Assembly (NCBI RefSeq): GCF_014235185.1
Contig: NZ_CP060131.1
Span: forward strand, 4,967,501 to 5,031,500
Source of the DNA: Pseudonocardia petroleophila
GTDB taxonomy: Bacteria > Actinomycetota > Actinomycetes > Mycobacteriales > Pseudonocardiaceae
Length of the DNA: 64,000 nt
Reading direction: 5' to 3'
This document shows, in pieces, positions 47,026 to 54,691 of the stretch (position 1 is its first letter; every line of letters begins with the position of its first letter). The translations under genes were made by a program, and so were the position numbers. Below the pieces are notes generated by a model. The model saw only the letters and a list, made by a program, of their open reading frames with translations. It was not told where the DNA came from and made no database searches.

Positions 47026-47837
47026 TGGCGCCGCCGGCACCGATGCTCCCGGCGCACGGCTGGACGGGCCCCGCGGACGGGCCCGCCACGCTCGTCCTGC
47101 ACGGCGGCGGTCCCGGCTGCCACTCGGCGTCCGACTTCGCCGGGGTGCTCGCCCTGCGGGCGGACCGGCGCCACCTCCTCGTCGACCTGCCCCGCTACGG
47201 CGCGTCCGGCCCCTCGTCCGACGACGGGCCGGTGTTCACCGGGCACGCCCGCGCGCTGGCGGGGCTGCTCGACCGGCTCGACGTCGGGCCGGTCGACGTG
47301 CTCGCGCAGTCCCTGGGCGGGTCGGTCGCGCTGCGGCTGGCCGCCGACGAGCCCGCGCGGGTCCTTCGGATGCTCCTCATCGGCGCCACCCCGACCCCGG
47401 GACCCGGCATCGACCCGGCCGCGGGCGCGCGGGCCCGCGCCGACTACTACGGCGGCGACGGCCCGAGCCCGGAGGCGATGCGCCGCCTGATCGCCGGCCT
47501 GGAGTGGCACGACGGCCACGCTGTGCCCGACGCCACCGTGGCCGCCCGGTACCGGTCCAGCGTCACCCCGGTCGCCCTGGCCACCGCCACCGGCGGGCGG
47601 GGCGCCCCCGAGGACCTCGGCCCCGACCTGGCCCGCGTCACCGCGCCCGCGCTCGTCGTGTGGGGCCGGCACGACCCGTTCGCCGGGCCGGAGTACGCGG
47701 CGTTCCTGGCCGACGCCCTGCCCGCCGGCGACCTCGCCGTCCTCGGCCGCACCGCCCACCACCCGCAGGCCGAGCGGCCCGACGCCGTCGCCGCGCTGGC
47801 CTCCTCGTTCCTCGACCCCTCCCGGAGCCGATCGTGA
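47025..47837 (+). CDS. Alpha/beta hydrolase, meta-cleavage-product-hydrolase-like (first copy)
   Basis: A 270-residue hydrolase with the oxyanion motif LVLHGGGPGCHSASDF, nucleophile Ser in LAQSLGGSVAL (about 94), acid in VVWGRHDPFAG and His in GRTAHHPQAE. HGGGPG is typical of enzymes that split C-C bonds of ring-cleavage products (BphD/MhpC/CarC). Start ATG overlaps the Rieske stop (TGATG). It could act on the extradiol product made by the dioxygenase encoded four genes on; a second hydrolase at 50231 is the closer match in sequence style. Confidence 0.85.
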   Translation: MAPPAPMLPAHGWTGPADGPATLVLHGGGPGCHSASDFAGVLALRADRRHLLVDLPRYGASGPSSDDGPVFTGHARALAGLLDRLDVGPVDVLAQSLGGSVALRLAADEPARVLRMLLIGATPTPGPGIDPAAGARARADYYGGDGPSPEAMRRLIAGLEWHDGHAVPDATVAARYRSSVTPVALATATGGRGAPEDLGPDLARVTAPALVVWGRHDPFAGPEYAAFLADALPAGDLAVLGRTAHHPQAERPDAVAALASSFLDPSRSRS

Positions 47838-47956
47838 CCCGAACCGCACTGGCGCTCGCCGCCGGCCTCGCCACCGTGCTGGCCGCGCAGCGCACCGGCC
47901 TGCTCGCCCGGCTCGGGCGCGGCACCACCGTCCGCACCGTGCGGCCGCGCCCGTGA
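47834..47956 (+). CDS. 40-residue single-helix peptide inside the catabolic operon
   Basis: GTG 47834 overlaps the hydrolase stop by 4 bp, and its own TGA overlaps the next gene's GTG by 4 bp, exactly like the flanking genes. The peptide has one hydrophobic helix (about residues 4-19, TALALAAGLATVLAAQ) and a basic tail (RLGRGTTVRTVRPRP). Spacing and overlap at both ends argue that it is translated. It may anchor or assist a membrane-linked enzyme. No homologue is recognised. Confidence 0.6.
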   Translation: MTRTALALAAGLATVLAAQRTGLLARLGRGTTVRTVRPRP

Positions 47957-49278
47957 GCGCACCCCCGGCGCCCCGCACCGCGCAGCGGGAGTGGACCGAG
48001 GCCGCCTGGGCCCGCATCTCCCCCGCCCGGCTGACGGAGCTGGTGGTCGGCATGGTCGACATCCCCAGCCCCACCGGCGAGGAGGCCCCGCTGGCCCGCT
48101 GGCTCACCGGGCAGCTCGCGGACGCCGGACTGCAGGCCCGCTACCAGGAGGTCGACGACCGCCAGGGCAACGCCGTGGGCCGCCTGCGCGGCACGGGCGG
48201 CGGCGAGGACCTGCTCCTCTACGCCCCCATCGACACCCTCACCGTCGGCGACCCCGCCGAGGACGTCCCGTGGATCGGACCCGAGCTGCGCCCGGACATG
48301 GTGCCGCGCGCACAGGTCCACGGCGACCACGTCGTCGGCCTGGGCGCGAGCAACCCGAAGGGGCACGGCGCGGCCGTCGTCGCCGCGGCGGAAGCGATCG
48401 CGGCGGCGGGGATCCCGCTGCGCGGCGACCTCGTGGTGGGGCTCGGGGCGGGCGGCATGCCGACGAACGGGCGCACCGCCCGCGGGCTCACGCGCCGCAA
48501 CGCCGGGCAGGGTGCGGGCTGCTCGTTCCTGCTGGAGCAGGGCGTCTGGGCCGACTACGCGGTGATCGCCAAGCCCGGCTGGGCCGTCGCGTGGGAGGAG
48601 GTCGGGCTCTGCTGGTTCGAGGTGCGCGTGCGCGGCAGCTTCTCCTACGTCGGCAGCCGCCACCGGATGCCCTACCGCAACCCGATCGCCCACGCCGCCA
48701 CCGTGATCGACGCGCTCGAGCGCTGGTTCCCGGAGTACTCCGCCCGGCACACCGACGGGCTGGTGGCCCCGCAGGGCATCGTCGCCGCCGTCGAGGGCGG
48801 GTGGCCGCGGATGGCGTCGGTGACCCCCGCGCTGTGCCGCTTCCACGTCGACCTGCGCACCAGCCCCCGCTCGACGCCCGCCGAGGTGCGCCGCGAGTTC
48901 GGCGCGGCGCTGCACGCGATCACCGCCGCGCACCCGGAGATCGAGCTCGACTGGGACATGGTGCTCGCCATCCCCGGCACCCACACCCCCGAGGACGCGC
49001 CGGTCGTGGTGGCCGCGAAGGACGCGTGGGAGGAGCTGGCCGGGCGCCCGCACGAACCGATCGTGGCCAACAGCGGGGCCACCGACGCCAACATCCTGCG
49101 CTCCCGCGGCCTGCCGACGGCCCGGATCGGGATGGACCGCATCGGCCCCGACGCCCCGCTGCCACTGGACTTCCCGTCCGGCATGAACGTCGTCGACGTC
49201 CGGGAGGCCGTCCGGCTCACCCGCCACCTCGTGCACACGGCGATCAGCCTGTGCACCCGCGAGAGGACCGCCCCGTGA
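47953..49278 (+). CDS. M20-peptidase-like protein lacking most metal ligands
   Basis: A 441-residue protein with the M20 (ArgE/DapE) layout: catalytic domain, inserted dimerisation domain (about 215-330) and C-terminal catalytic part. Motif positions are recognisable but altered. HxD reads YAPIDTL (about 90; His lost, Asp kept), the bridging Asp is Asn in GLGASNPKGHG (about 129-139), the Glu-Glu pair is Gly-Gly in GLGAGGMP (about 163), and the next Glu is Lys in IAKPGW (about 206). A two-zinc hydrolase mechanism is therefore improbable. It may be a metal-free enzyme or binding protein specific to this pathway. Confidence 0.8.
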   Translation: MSAPPAPRTAQREWTEAAWARISPARLTELVVGMVDIPSPTGEEAPLARWLTGQLADAGLQARYQEVDDRQGNAVGRLRGTGGGEDLLLYAPIDTLTVGDPAEDVPWIGPELRPDMVPRAQVHGDHVVGLGASNPKGHGAAVVAAAEAIAAAGIPLRGDLVVGLGAGGMPTNGRTARGLTRRNAGQGAGCSFLLEQGVWADYAVIAKPGWAVAWEEVGLCWFEVRVRGSFSYVGSRHRMPYRNPIAHAATVIDALERWFPEYSARHTDGLVAPQGIVAAVEGGWPRMASVTPALCRFHVDLRTSPRSTPAEVRREFGAALHAITAAHPEIELDWDMVLAIPGTHTPEDAPVVVAAKDAWEELAGRPHEPIVANSGATDANILRSRGLPTARIGMDRIGPDAPLPLDFPSGMNVVDVREAVRLTRHLVHTAISLCTRERTAP

Positions 49279-50234
49279 GCGAGATCGTGCTGGGTGTCGG
49301 TGCGTCGCACAGCACCCTGATGAACACCCACTGGGCCGAGGTCGACCACCTGCCCGACGCCCACGCCTTCCGCGACGGGCTGGCCGCGGCCCGCGACGCG
49401 CTCGCCGCCGCGCGGCCCGACGCCGTCGTCGTGCTGGGCTCCAACCACTTCCGCGGCATGTTCCTCGACCTCATGCCCGCATTCACCGTGGGCGTCGGCG
49501 AGGTGCTCGGCGCGGGTGAGGCCGGCACCCCGGGCGGGCCGCTGCCCGTCGACACCGCGCTGGCCCGCGCCCTCGTCGACGGGCTGGTCGACGCCGGGTT
49601 CGACCCCGCCTTCTCCCTGCGGCTCACCGTCGACCACGGGATCACCCACGCGCTGCAGCACCTGGTGCCCGACCTCGAGGTGCCGATCGTCCCGGTCGTG
49701 ACGAACACGTTCGCGCCGCCGCTGCCGTCGCTGCGCCGCTGCCACGACCTGGGCACCGCGCTCGGGGCGGCGCTGCGCGCCGACGGCTCCGGCCGGCGGG
49801 TCGCGGTGATCGCGTCGGGCGGCCTGTCGCACCGGCTGCCGTGGCCCAAGTGGTTCGACGCGCTGAGCGACGACGACCGCTTCCTCGTGGAGGCCTGGCT
49901 CGACGGCCGCCACTCCTGGGGCGACTACGAGGTGCGGCGCCGCGAGATCATCCGCGCCGCGAAGCCCGACATCAACCCCGCCTTCGACGCCTGGTTCCTC
50001 GGCCTGCTGGAGACCGGCGACCTGTCGGCGGTGCTCGACCGCACCAGCGCCGAGATCGACGAGGAGGCGGGCAACGGCGCCCAGGAGATCCGCGCCTGGA
50101 TCGCCATGACCGCCGCGCTGACCGGCACCGGCGGCCCGCCCACCGGCACCACCCTCGCCTACGCCGAGATCCCGCAGTGGCTCACCGGCATGGGCATCAC
50201 CCTGCTCACCCCCGCACCGGAGAGGACGTCATGA
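49275..50234 (+). CDS. LigB-family (class III) extradiol ring-cleavage dioxygenase
   Basis: A 319-residue protein with the class III extradiol fold. Iron-binding His are in GASHST (His 12) and VVLGSNHF (His 58); the catalytic His is in LTVDHGITHALQHL and another in SGGLSHRLPWP. It resembles the MhpB/CarBb group that cleaves catechol-type rings next to the hydroxyls, giving a yellow meta-cleavage product. No separate small LigA-type subunit gene is seen. Start GTG 49275 overlaps the preceding stop (GTGA), with GAGAGGA upstream. Confidence 0.88.
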   Translation: MSEIVLGVGASHSTLMNTHWAEVDHLPDAHAFRDGLAAARDALAAARPDAVVVLGSNHFRGMFLDLMPAFTVGVGEVLGAGEAGTPGGPLPVDTALARALVDGLVDAGFDPAFSLRLTVDHGITHALQHLVPDLEVPIVPVVTNTFAPPLPSLRRCHDLGTALGAALRADGSGRRVAVIASGGLSHRLPWPKWFDALSDDDRFLVEAWLDGRHSWGDYEVRRREIIRAAKPDINPAFDAWFLGLLETGDLSAVLDRTSAEIDEEAGNGAQEIRAWIAMTAALTGTGGPPTGTTLAYAEIPQWLTGMGITLLTPAPERTS

Positions 50235-51073
50235 CCATCTGGACCGAGCTGGCCGGCACCGACATCGAGGTGTCGCACGCCCCCGTCGGCGGCACCCGCA
50301 CCCGGGTGCTGCGCGCGGGCACCGAGGGCGAGCACGTCCTCATGCTGCACGGCACGAGCGGGCACCTGGAGGCGTTCGTCCGCAACGTCCCGGCGCTGTC
50401 GACGAAGTTCCGCCTGCACGTCCTCGACATGCTGGGCCACGGCTACACCGACAACCCCGGCGGCGACCTGCGGATCCCCCGCTACGTCGACCACGTGCTC
50501 GCCTACCTCGACAGCCGCGGCATCGAGCGCGCGAGCTTCGTCGGGGAGTCGCTCGGCGGCTGGGTCGCGGGCCGCCTGGCCGCCGACCACCCCGACCGCG
50601 TCGGGCGCCTGGTGCTCGTCGCGCCGGGCGGCACCGTCGCGAACCCCGAGGTGATGGACCGCATCCGCACCAGCACCCGCACCGCCGTCCTCACCGACGA
50701 CCGCGCGCTCACCCGCCGGCGCCTGGAGCTGCTCATGCACGATCCGGCGAACGTCAGCGAGGAGCTCGTCGACGTCCGGCACGCGATCTACCACCGCCCC
50801 GAGTTCGTCGCCGGCATCGACGAGCTGCTGTGCCTGCAGCAGATGGACAACCGCACCGAGGACCTGCTCACCCCCGAGCAGATGGGCCGCATCACCGCGC
50901 CGACGCTGATCGTGTGGGGCGCGCAGAACCCCTTCGGCGACGTCCCGGAGGCGCACCGGATGCAGCAGAGCATCCCCGGCTCGGAGTTGGAGATCCTCCC
51001 CGAGTGCGGGCACTGGCCCCAGCACGAGCACAGCGCGCGGTTCAACCAGCTCGCCGCCGCGTTCCTGTCGTGA
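50231..51073 (+). CDS. Meta-cleavage product hydrolase (alpha/beta hydrolase, second copy)
   Basis: A 280-residue hydrolase directly after the dioxygenase (ATGA overlap). It has HGTSGHLEAF, nucleophile Ser in VGESLGGWVAGRLA (about 106), and ILPECGHWPQHEHSARFNQLAAAFL with the catalytic His, a tail diagnostic of C-C hydrolases acting on extradiol products. The triad acid position reads VWGAQNPF, with Asn where Asp is usual, which may alter activity. It should hydrolyse the ring-cleavage product to a carboxylic acid and a dienoate. Confidence 0.87.
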   Translation: MTIWTELAGTDIEVSHAPVGGTRTRVLRAGTEGEHVLMLHGTSGHLEAFVRNVPALSTKFRLHVLDMLGHGYTDNPGGDLRIPRYVDHVLAYLDSRGIERASFVGESLGGWVAGRLAADHPDRVGRLVLVAPGGTVANPEVMDRIRTSTRTAVLTDDRALTRRRLELLMHDPANVSEELVDVRHAIYHRPEFVAGIDELLCLQQMDNRTEDLLTPEQMGRITAPTLIVWGAQNPFGDVPEAHRMQQSIPGSELEILPECGHWPQHEHSARFNQLAAAFLS

Positions 51074-52092
51074 GGGTCGGCATCCGCGTCCCCCCGTGCG
51101 CCCCGGTGCCGGAGCTCGCCGCGTTCGCCGCCGAGGCGGAGCGGAGCGGCGTCGACGAGGTGTGGTTCCCGGACTCCCAGCTGCTCTGGCGCGACGTGTT
51201 CGCCGTGGCGTCGGCCGCCGTCGCCGCCACGGCGCGCATCACCGTCGGCACAGCGGTCGGCAACGTCGCCACCCGGCATCCGTCCGTCGTCGCCTCGGCG
51301 GCACGGACGGTCGCCGAGCAGGCCCCCGGCCGGTTCGTGCTGGGCCTGGGCGTCGGCAACAGCTCCGTGCTGCCGGTGGGGATCCCGCCCAGCACCGGGG
51401 CGGAGCTGCGGGCCGGGGTCGAGCAGGTCCGGTCGCTGCTCGCGGGGAACGAGGTGGCCTACCCCGGCGTGCGGTCGCGGTTGCGCGACCCGCGGCCGGT
51501 GCCGATCCACGTGGCGGCGAGCGGACCGCGCAACCTGCGGCTCGCCGGCGAGATCGCCGACGGCGCGATCCTGCTGTCCGGCGTCGCCCCCGCCCCGCTC
51601 GCGGCGGCGACCGCACGCGTCCAGGAGGGCGCCGCGGCGGCCGGGCGGGCCCCCGTCCCGATGACGGTGTCGGCGTTCTGCCGGGTCACCGACGACGTCG
51701 AGCGCGACGCCCGCGAGCTCAAGCCCATCTGCGCGGGCATCGCCCAGCACGGCGGCGCGGCCTCGCTGGCCCTGGCCGGCATCCGCGTCGACGTCCCGGC
51801 GCAGCTGCCCGGCGTGTACCCCGACCTCGTGCACGCCGAGGACTGGGCGGGCGCGGTCGAGGCCTGCGACCCGTACGTCTCCGACGCCGACGCCGTCGCC
51901 TTCGCCCGCGCGTTCTGCCTGTTCGGCACGCCGCAGGAGATCGTCACCCGGGTCACCGAGGCGGCCGCGGCCGGGGCCGACGCGGTGTTCCTGCAGCACG
52001 TCGGCTCCTACGACCTGCCCCGGACGCTCCTCGCGGACGTCGCCGAGCGCGTGCTGCCGCTGCTCGGCCGCCTCCCGGTGAGCAGCCCGTGA
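51070..52092 (+). CDS. LLM-class flavin-dependent oxidoreductase
   Basis: A 340-residue luciferase-like TIM-barrel protein (VRVGIRVPP start; GVDEVWFPDSQLLWRDVF; ITVGTAVGNVATRHPSVVASAARTV; RFVLGLGVGNSS; IHVAASGPRNLRLAGEIADGAIL). The NSS and ASGP features fit F420-dependent members such as methylenetetrahydromethanopterin-reductase-like enzymes, but FMN use cannot be excluded. In this operon it may reduce an unsaturated or heterocyclic intermediate or insert oxygen. Start GTG 51070 overlaps the hydrolase stop. Confidence 0.85.
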   Translation: MRVGIRVPPCAPVPELAAFAAEAERSGVDEVWFPDSQLLWRDVFAVASAAVAATARITVGTAVGNVATRHPSVVASAARTVAEQAPGRFVLGLGVGNSSVLPVGIPPSTGAELRAGVEQVRSLLAGNEVAYPGVRSRLRDPRPVPIHVAASGPRNLRLAGEIADGAILLSGVAPAPLAAATARVQEGAAAAGRAPVPMTVSAFCRVTDDVERDARELKPICAGIAQHGGAASLALAGIRVDVPAQLPGVYPDLVHAEDWAGAVEACDPYVSDADAVAFARAFCLFGTPQEIVTRVTEAAAAGADAVFLQHVGSYDLPRTLLADVAERVLPLLGRLPVSSP

Positions 52093-53510
52093 CCCTGCTC
52101 GCGGACCTGGCGGTCCGGTCCCGGGCGGCCGCGCGCGACGCCGACCGGGCGGTGCTCGACGCGGCCGCGCGGCACGTGCTCGACACCGCGGGCTGCACGG
52201 TGTCCGGCTCCGCCCATCCGCTGGCCGCGCGCTGGGTGCCGCTGCTGACCGGCGCGCCCGACGGGATCCGGGCGATCGGGGCCCGCGGGCCGTGGCCCCT
52301 GGAGACGGCTGTCGAGATCGACGCGACCCTCGCCCACGTCGACGAGTTCGACCCGCTGCACGGCCCGGCCGGGGTGGCTCCGGGCGCCGTCGTCGTGCCC
52401 GCGGCGCTGCACGTCGGCCGCACGCTCGACGCCGGCGGGGAGCAGGTCCTGCGGGCGGTGGTCGCCGGGTACGAGGCCGTCGTGGAGGCGTCGCTGCGCT
52501 ACGGCGGCCCCGCGCTGTACGCCGCGGGGTGGTGGCCGACGGCGCTGTTCGGGGCGCTCGGCTCGGCCGCGGTGACCGCCCACCTGCTCGGCCTCGACGA
52601 GCCCCGGACCACCGCCGCACTGGCGCTGGCCGCCGCCCAGCTGGGCGGCCTGCTGAGCGCCGACGACCTGGGCGACGCCCACTACCTGCTCTGCGGCCGC
52701 GCCGCCGCGCACGGCGTCCGCTCCGCCCGGGCCGCGGCGGCCGGCCTGACCGGCAGCGCGTCCCTGTTGGACGCCCCGGCCGCCGCCGCGCTGGGCCGCC
52801 CGCCCGAACCGGCGTCCCCGGACGGCGCGGCGCACCTGACCGGTACGGCCATCAAGTCCTGGCCGTGCGCGCGGCCGCTGCACACCGTGCTCGCCGCCCT
52901 CGAGGAGCTCGCCGCCGACGGCGTCGTGGCGGGGTCCGGTGAGGCGGTGCGGATCGCGCTGCCCCGGGCCGCGCTGCGGTTCGTCACCGCGGACCGGGCA
53001 CCGGGCGGGCCCGCTGAGGCCGCGGCCAGCGCGGCGGTCGCGGTCGCCGGGGCGCTGGCCGGCCGGGCCCGCGAGCCGGGCTGGTACCGCGACCCGCAGG
53101 GGGCCGCCGACGTCGTGCTCGGCACCGATCCCGGGCTGGACGCCGTGTTCCCCGGCCGCTGGGGAGCCGTGGTCACCGTCGGGACGGCGAGCCGGCGGGT
53201 GCTGCTGGCCCCCGGTGACCCGGAGCGCCCGCTGCCGGACGCGGCCGTGCGCGCCAAGGCCGCCGGGCTGCTCGGCGTCGACGCGGCCGACCCGCGGATC
53301 ACCGCCGTCCTCGGGCTCGGGGACGCGCCGCGCGCCGCGCCCGTCCTCGACGCCCTGCTCCCCCGCGACGCGCCGGTGCCCGGGCCGGGTCGCGTGATCC
53401 CCGGCACCCGTGGAACGCTTGTACCGGACGGTGTACCCCACCGCCCGAGGACGAGGAGGCACGATGGCGCGCGGTCGGACGGCCGGGGGACGCGACCCCC
53501 TGACCCCTGA
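52089..53510 (+). CDS. MmgE/PrpD-family protein
   Basis: A 473-residue protein of the 2-methylcitrate-dehydratase (PrpD) superfamily: VLDTAGCTVSGSAHP near the N-terminus, IDATLAHVDEFDPLHGPAGVAPGAVVVPAAL with the active-site Asp/His region, and AIKSWPCARPLHTVLAALEELA. Members act as dehydratases, isomerases or decarboxylases on polycarboxylates. The last 37 residues (after ALLPRDAPVPG) are Arg/Pro-rich and read through the promoter and first 47 bp of tetR, so they look like an extension caused by a lost stop. Confidence 0.83.
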   Translation: MTLLADLAVRSRAAARDADRAVLDAAARHVLDTAGCTVSGSAHPLAARWVPLLTGAPDGIRAIGARGPWPLETAVEIDATLAHVDEFDPLHGPAGVAPGAVVVPAALHVGRTLDAGGEQVLRAVVAGYEAVVEASLRYGGPALYAAGWWPTALFGALGSAAVTAHLLGLDEPRTTAALALAAAQLGGLLSADDLGDAHYLLCGRAAAHGVRSARAAAAGLTGSASLLDAPAAAALGRPPEPASPDGAAHLTGTAIKSWPCARPLHTVLAALEELAADGVVAGSGEAVRIALPRAALRFVTADRAPGGPAEAAASAAVAVAGALAGRAREPGWYRDPQGAADVVLGTDPGLDAVFPGRWGAVVTVGTASRRVLLAPGDPERPLPDAAVRAKAAGLLGVDAADPRITAVLGLGDAPRAAPVLDALLPRDAPVPGPGRVIPGTRGTLVPDGVPHRPRTRRHDGARSDGRGTRPPDP

Positions 53511-54144
53511 GCGGATCATCGACGCCGCCCTGCTGATCTCCGACGCCGAGTCCGACCTGGACCGGCTCACCGTGCGGCGCCTCGCCGCCGAGCTGGGCGT
53601 CGGCACGATGACGCTCTACAGCTACTTCCGCAGCAAGGACGAGATCCTCGACGCGATGGCCGACCACGTGCTGGGCCGGATGCGACTGCCCGCCGAGCCC
53701 GCGGGCAGCCCGGCCGAGGCACTGCGGTCGGTGGCGGAGGCGTTCCTGGCCATGATGCGCGAGCACCCCAGCGTCGTGCGCCTGCTCGCCACCCGGATCA
53801 CCAACAGCCGCACCGCCCTGCGCGGGGCGATGGAGTCGGTGCTCGCCCACCTCGTCGCCGCCGGCGTCCCCGGCCCCACCGCCGTGCGCTGCTACGGCTT
53901 CCTCATCACCTACGCCATCGGCTTCGTCAGCTACCAGACGCCGCGGCCGTGGGGACACCAGGACGTCGACGAGGCCGCGGAGGTCCGCCGCCAGCGCAGC
54001 CACTTCTACGCCGGGCTGCCGCGGGACGACTTCCCGCAGATGGTGGCGCTGGCCGACCACCTCGTCGACCTGCCGAGCGACGAGCAGTACCGGGCCGGCG
54101 TGGACGCGTTCGTCGAGTCCGTCGTGCGCGGGCTGCCCGCCTGA
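53464..54144 (+). CDS. TetR-family repressor of the catabolic regulon
   Basis: A 226-residue regulator from ATG 53464 with GAGGAGG 5 nt upstream. The HTH (LTPERIIDAALLISDAES, then VRRLAAELGVGTMTLYSYFRSKDEILDAM) occupies about 13-65; the C-terminal domain is of the TetR_C type. It overlaps the end of the PrpD gene and so is transcribed with the operon it probably controls. Five copies of a CCGTAC-N3-GTACGG palindrome around it (43192, 44815, 54174, 58088, 58173) are its likely operators. A different diverged GTAC-rich element stands at 53421-53436. Confidence 0.88.
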   Translation: MARGRTAGGRDPLTPERIIDAALLISDAESDLDRLTVRRLAAELGVGTMTLYSYFRSKDEILDAMADHVLGRMRLPAEPAGSPAEALRSVAEAFLAMMREHPSVVRLLATRITNSRTALRGAMESVLAHLVAAGVPGPTAVRCYGFLITYAIGFVSYQTPRPWGHQDVDEAAEVRRQRSHFYAGLPRDDFPQMVALADHLVDLPSDEQYRAGVDAFVESVVRGLPA

Positions 54145-54173
54145 GCGGAGCCCCTTGACCCGCGGCAACGCGG

Positions 54174-54188
54174 TCGTACAAAGTACGG
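54174..54188 (+). promoter_or_regulatory. Operator site 3, before the molybdenum hydroxylase genes
   Basis: TCGTAC-AAA-GTACGG ends 2 bp before the ATG of the 2Fe-2S subunit. TTGACC at 54155-54160 is a good -35, and TACAAA (54177-54182) inside the operator could be the -10, so the repressor would cover the promoter. Confidence 0.72.
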
Positions 54189-54190
54189 GA

Positions 54191-54691
54191 ATGCACACGC
54201 TGGTCGTCAACGGTTCCCCGGTCGAGGTCGACGCCCCCGGGCTGCGGTCCCTCGCCGACGTCCTGCGCGGTGACCTCGGGCTGACCGCCGCCAAGATCGC
54301 CTGTGGGCGCGGCGAGTGCGGCGCCTGCACCGTCCTGGTCGACGGCCTGCCCCGGACGGCCTGCACGACGCCCGCCGCGCTGGTCCGCGGCGAGGTGTGG
54401 ACGAGCGAGGGACTGGCCCAGGAGAGCGCCGACCTGCGGGCCCGCTTCGCCGACACCGGTGCGTTCCAGTGCGGGTTCTGCACCCCCGGCCAGGTCGTGC
54501 ACGCCACGGCCCTGCTGCGCGGCGGGCTCGCCGATCTCGACCCGGACGAGCGCCGCGCCTGCGTGCGGCGGGCGATGTCGGGCAACATCTGCCGCTGCAC
54601 CGGCTACCAGGCGATCGTCGAGTCGGTGTGTGGGGTCGCAGAGGACCGGGTCGCAGAGGACCGGGTCGCAGCGGACCGGGCGGCCCGGTGA
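54191..54691 (+). CDS. 2Fe-2S subunit of a xanthine-dehydrogenase-family molybdenum hydroxylase
   Basis: A 166-residue CoxS/NdhS-type protein. The plant-type cluster motif CGRGECGACTVLVDG is near 37-51 and the second cluster motifs CGFCTPGQ and CRCTGYQ at about 95-140. It transfers electrons between the molybdenum site and FAD of the fused subunit encoded next (GTGA overlap). The C-terminal end has a tandem 15-bp repeat coding VAEDR three times (54636-54680), a harmless-looking recent expansion. The start is ATG 54191, two bases after operator site 3. Confidence 0.9.
   Translation: MHTLVVNGSPVEVDAPGLRSLADVLRGDLGLTAAKIACGRGECGACTVLVDGLPRTACTTPAALVRGEVWTSEGLAQESADLRARFADTGAFQCGFCTPGQVVHATALLRGGLADLDPDERRACVRRAMSGNICRCTGYQAIVESVCGVAEDRVAEDRVAADRAAR

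Noticed and set aside
53421..53436. Sixth copy of the regulon operator in front of tetR
   Set aside because: It has two GTAC words but does not fit the CCGTAC-N3-GTACGG spacing, so it was not counted.
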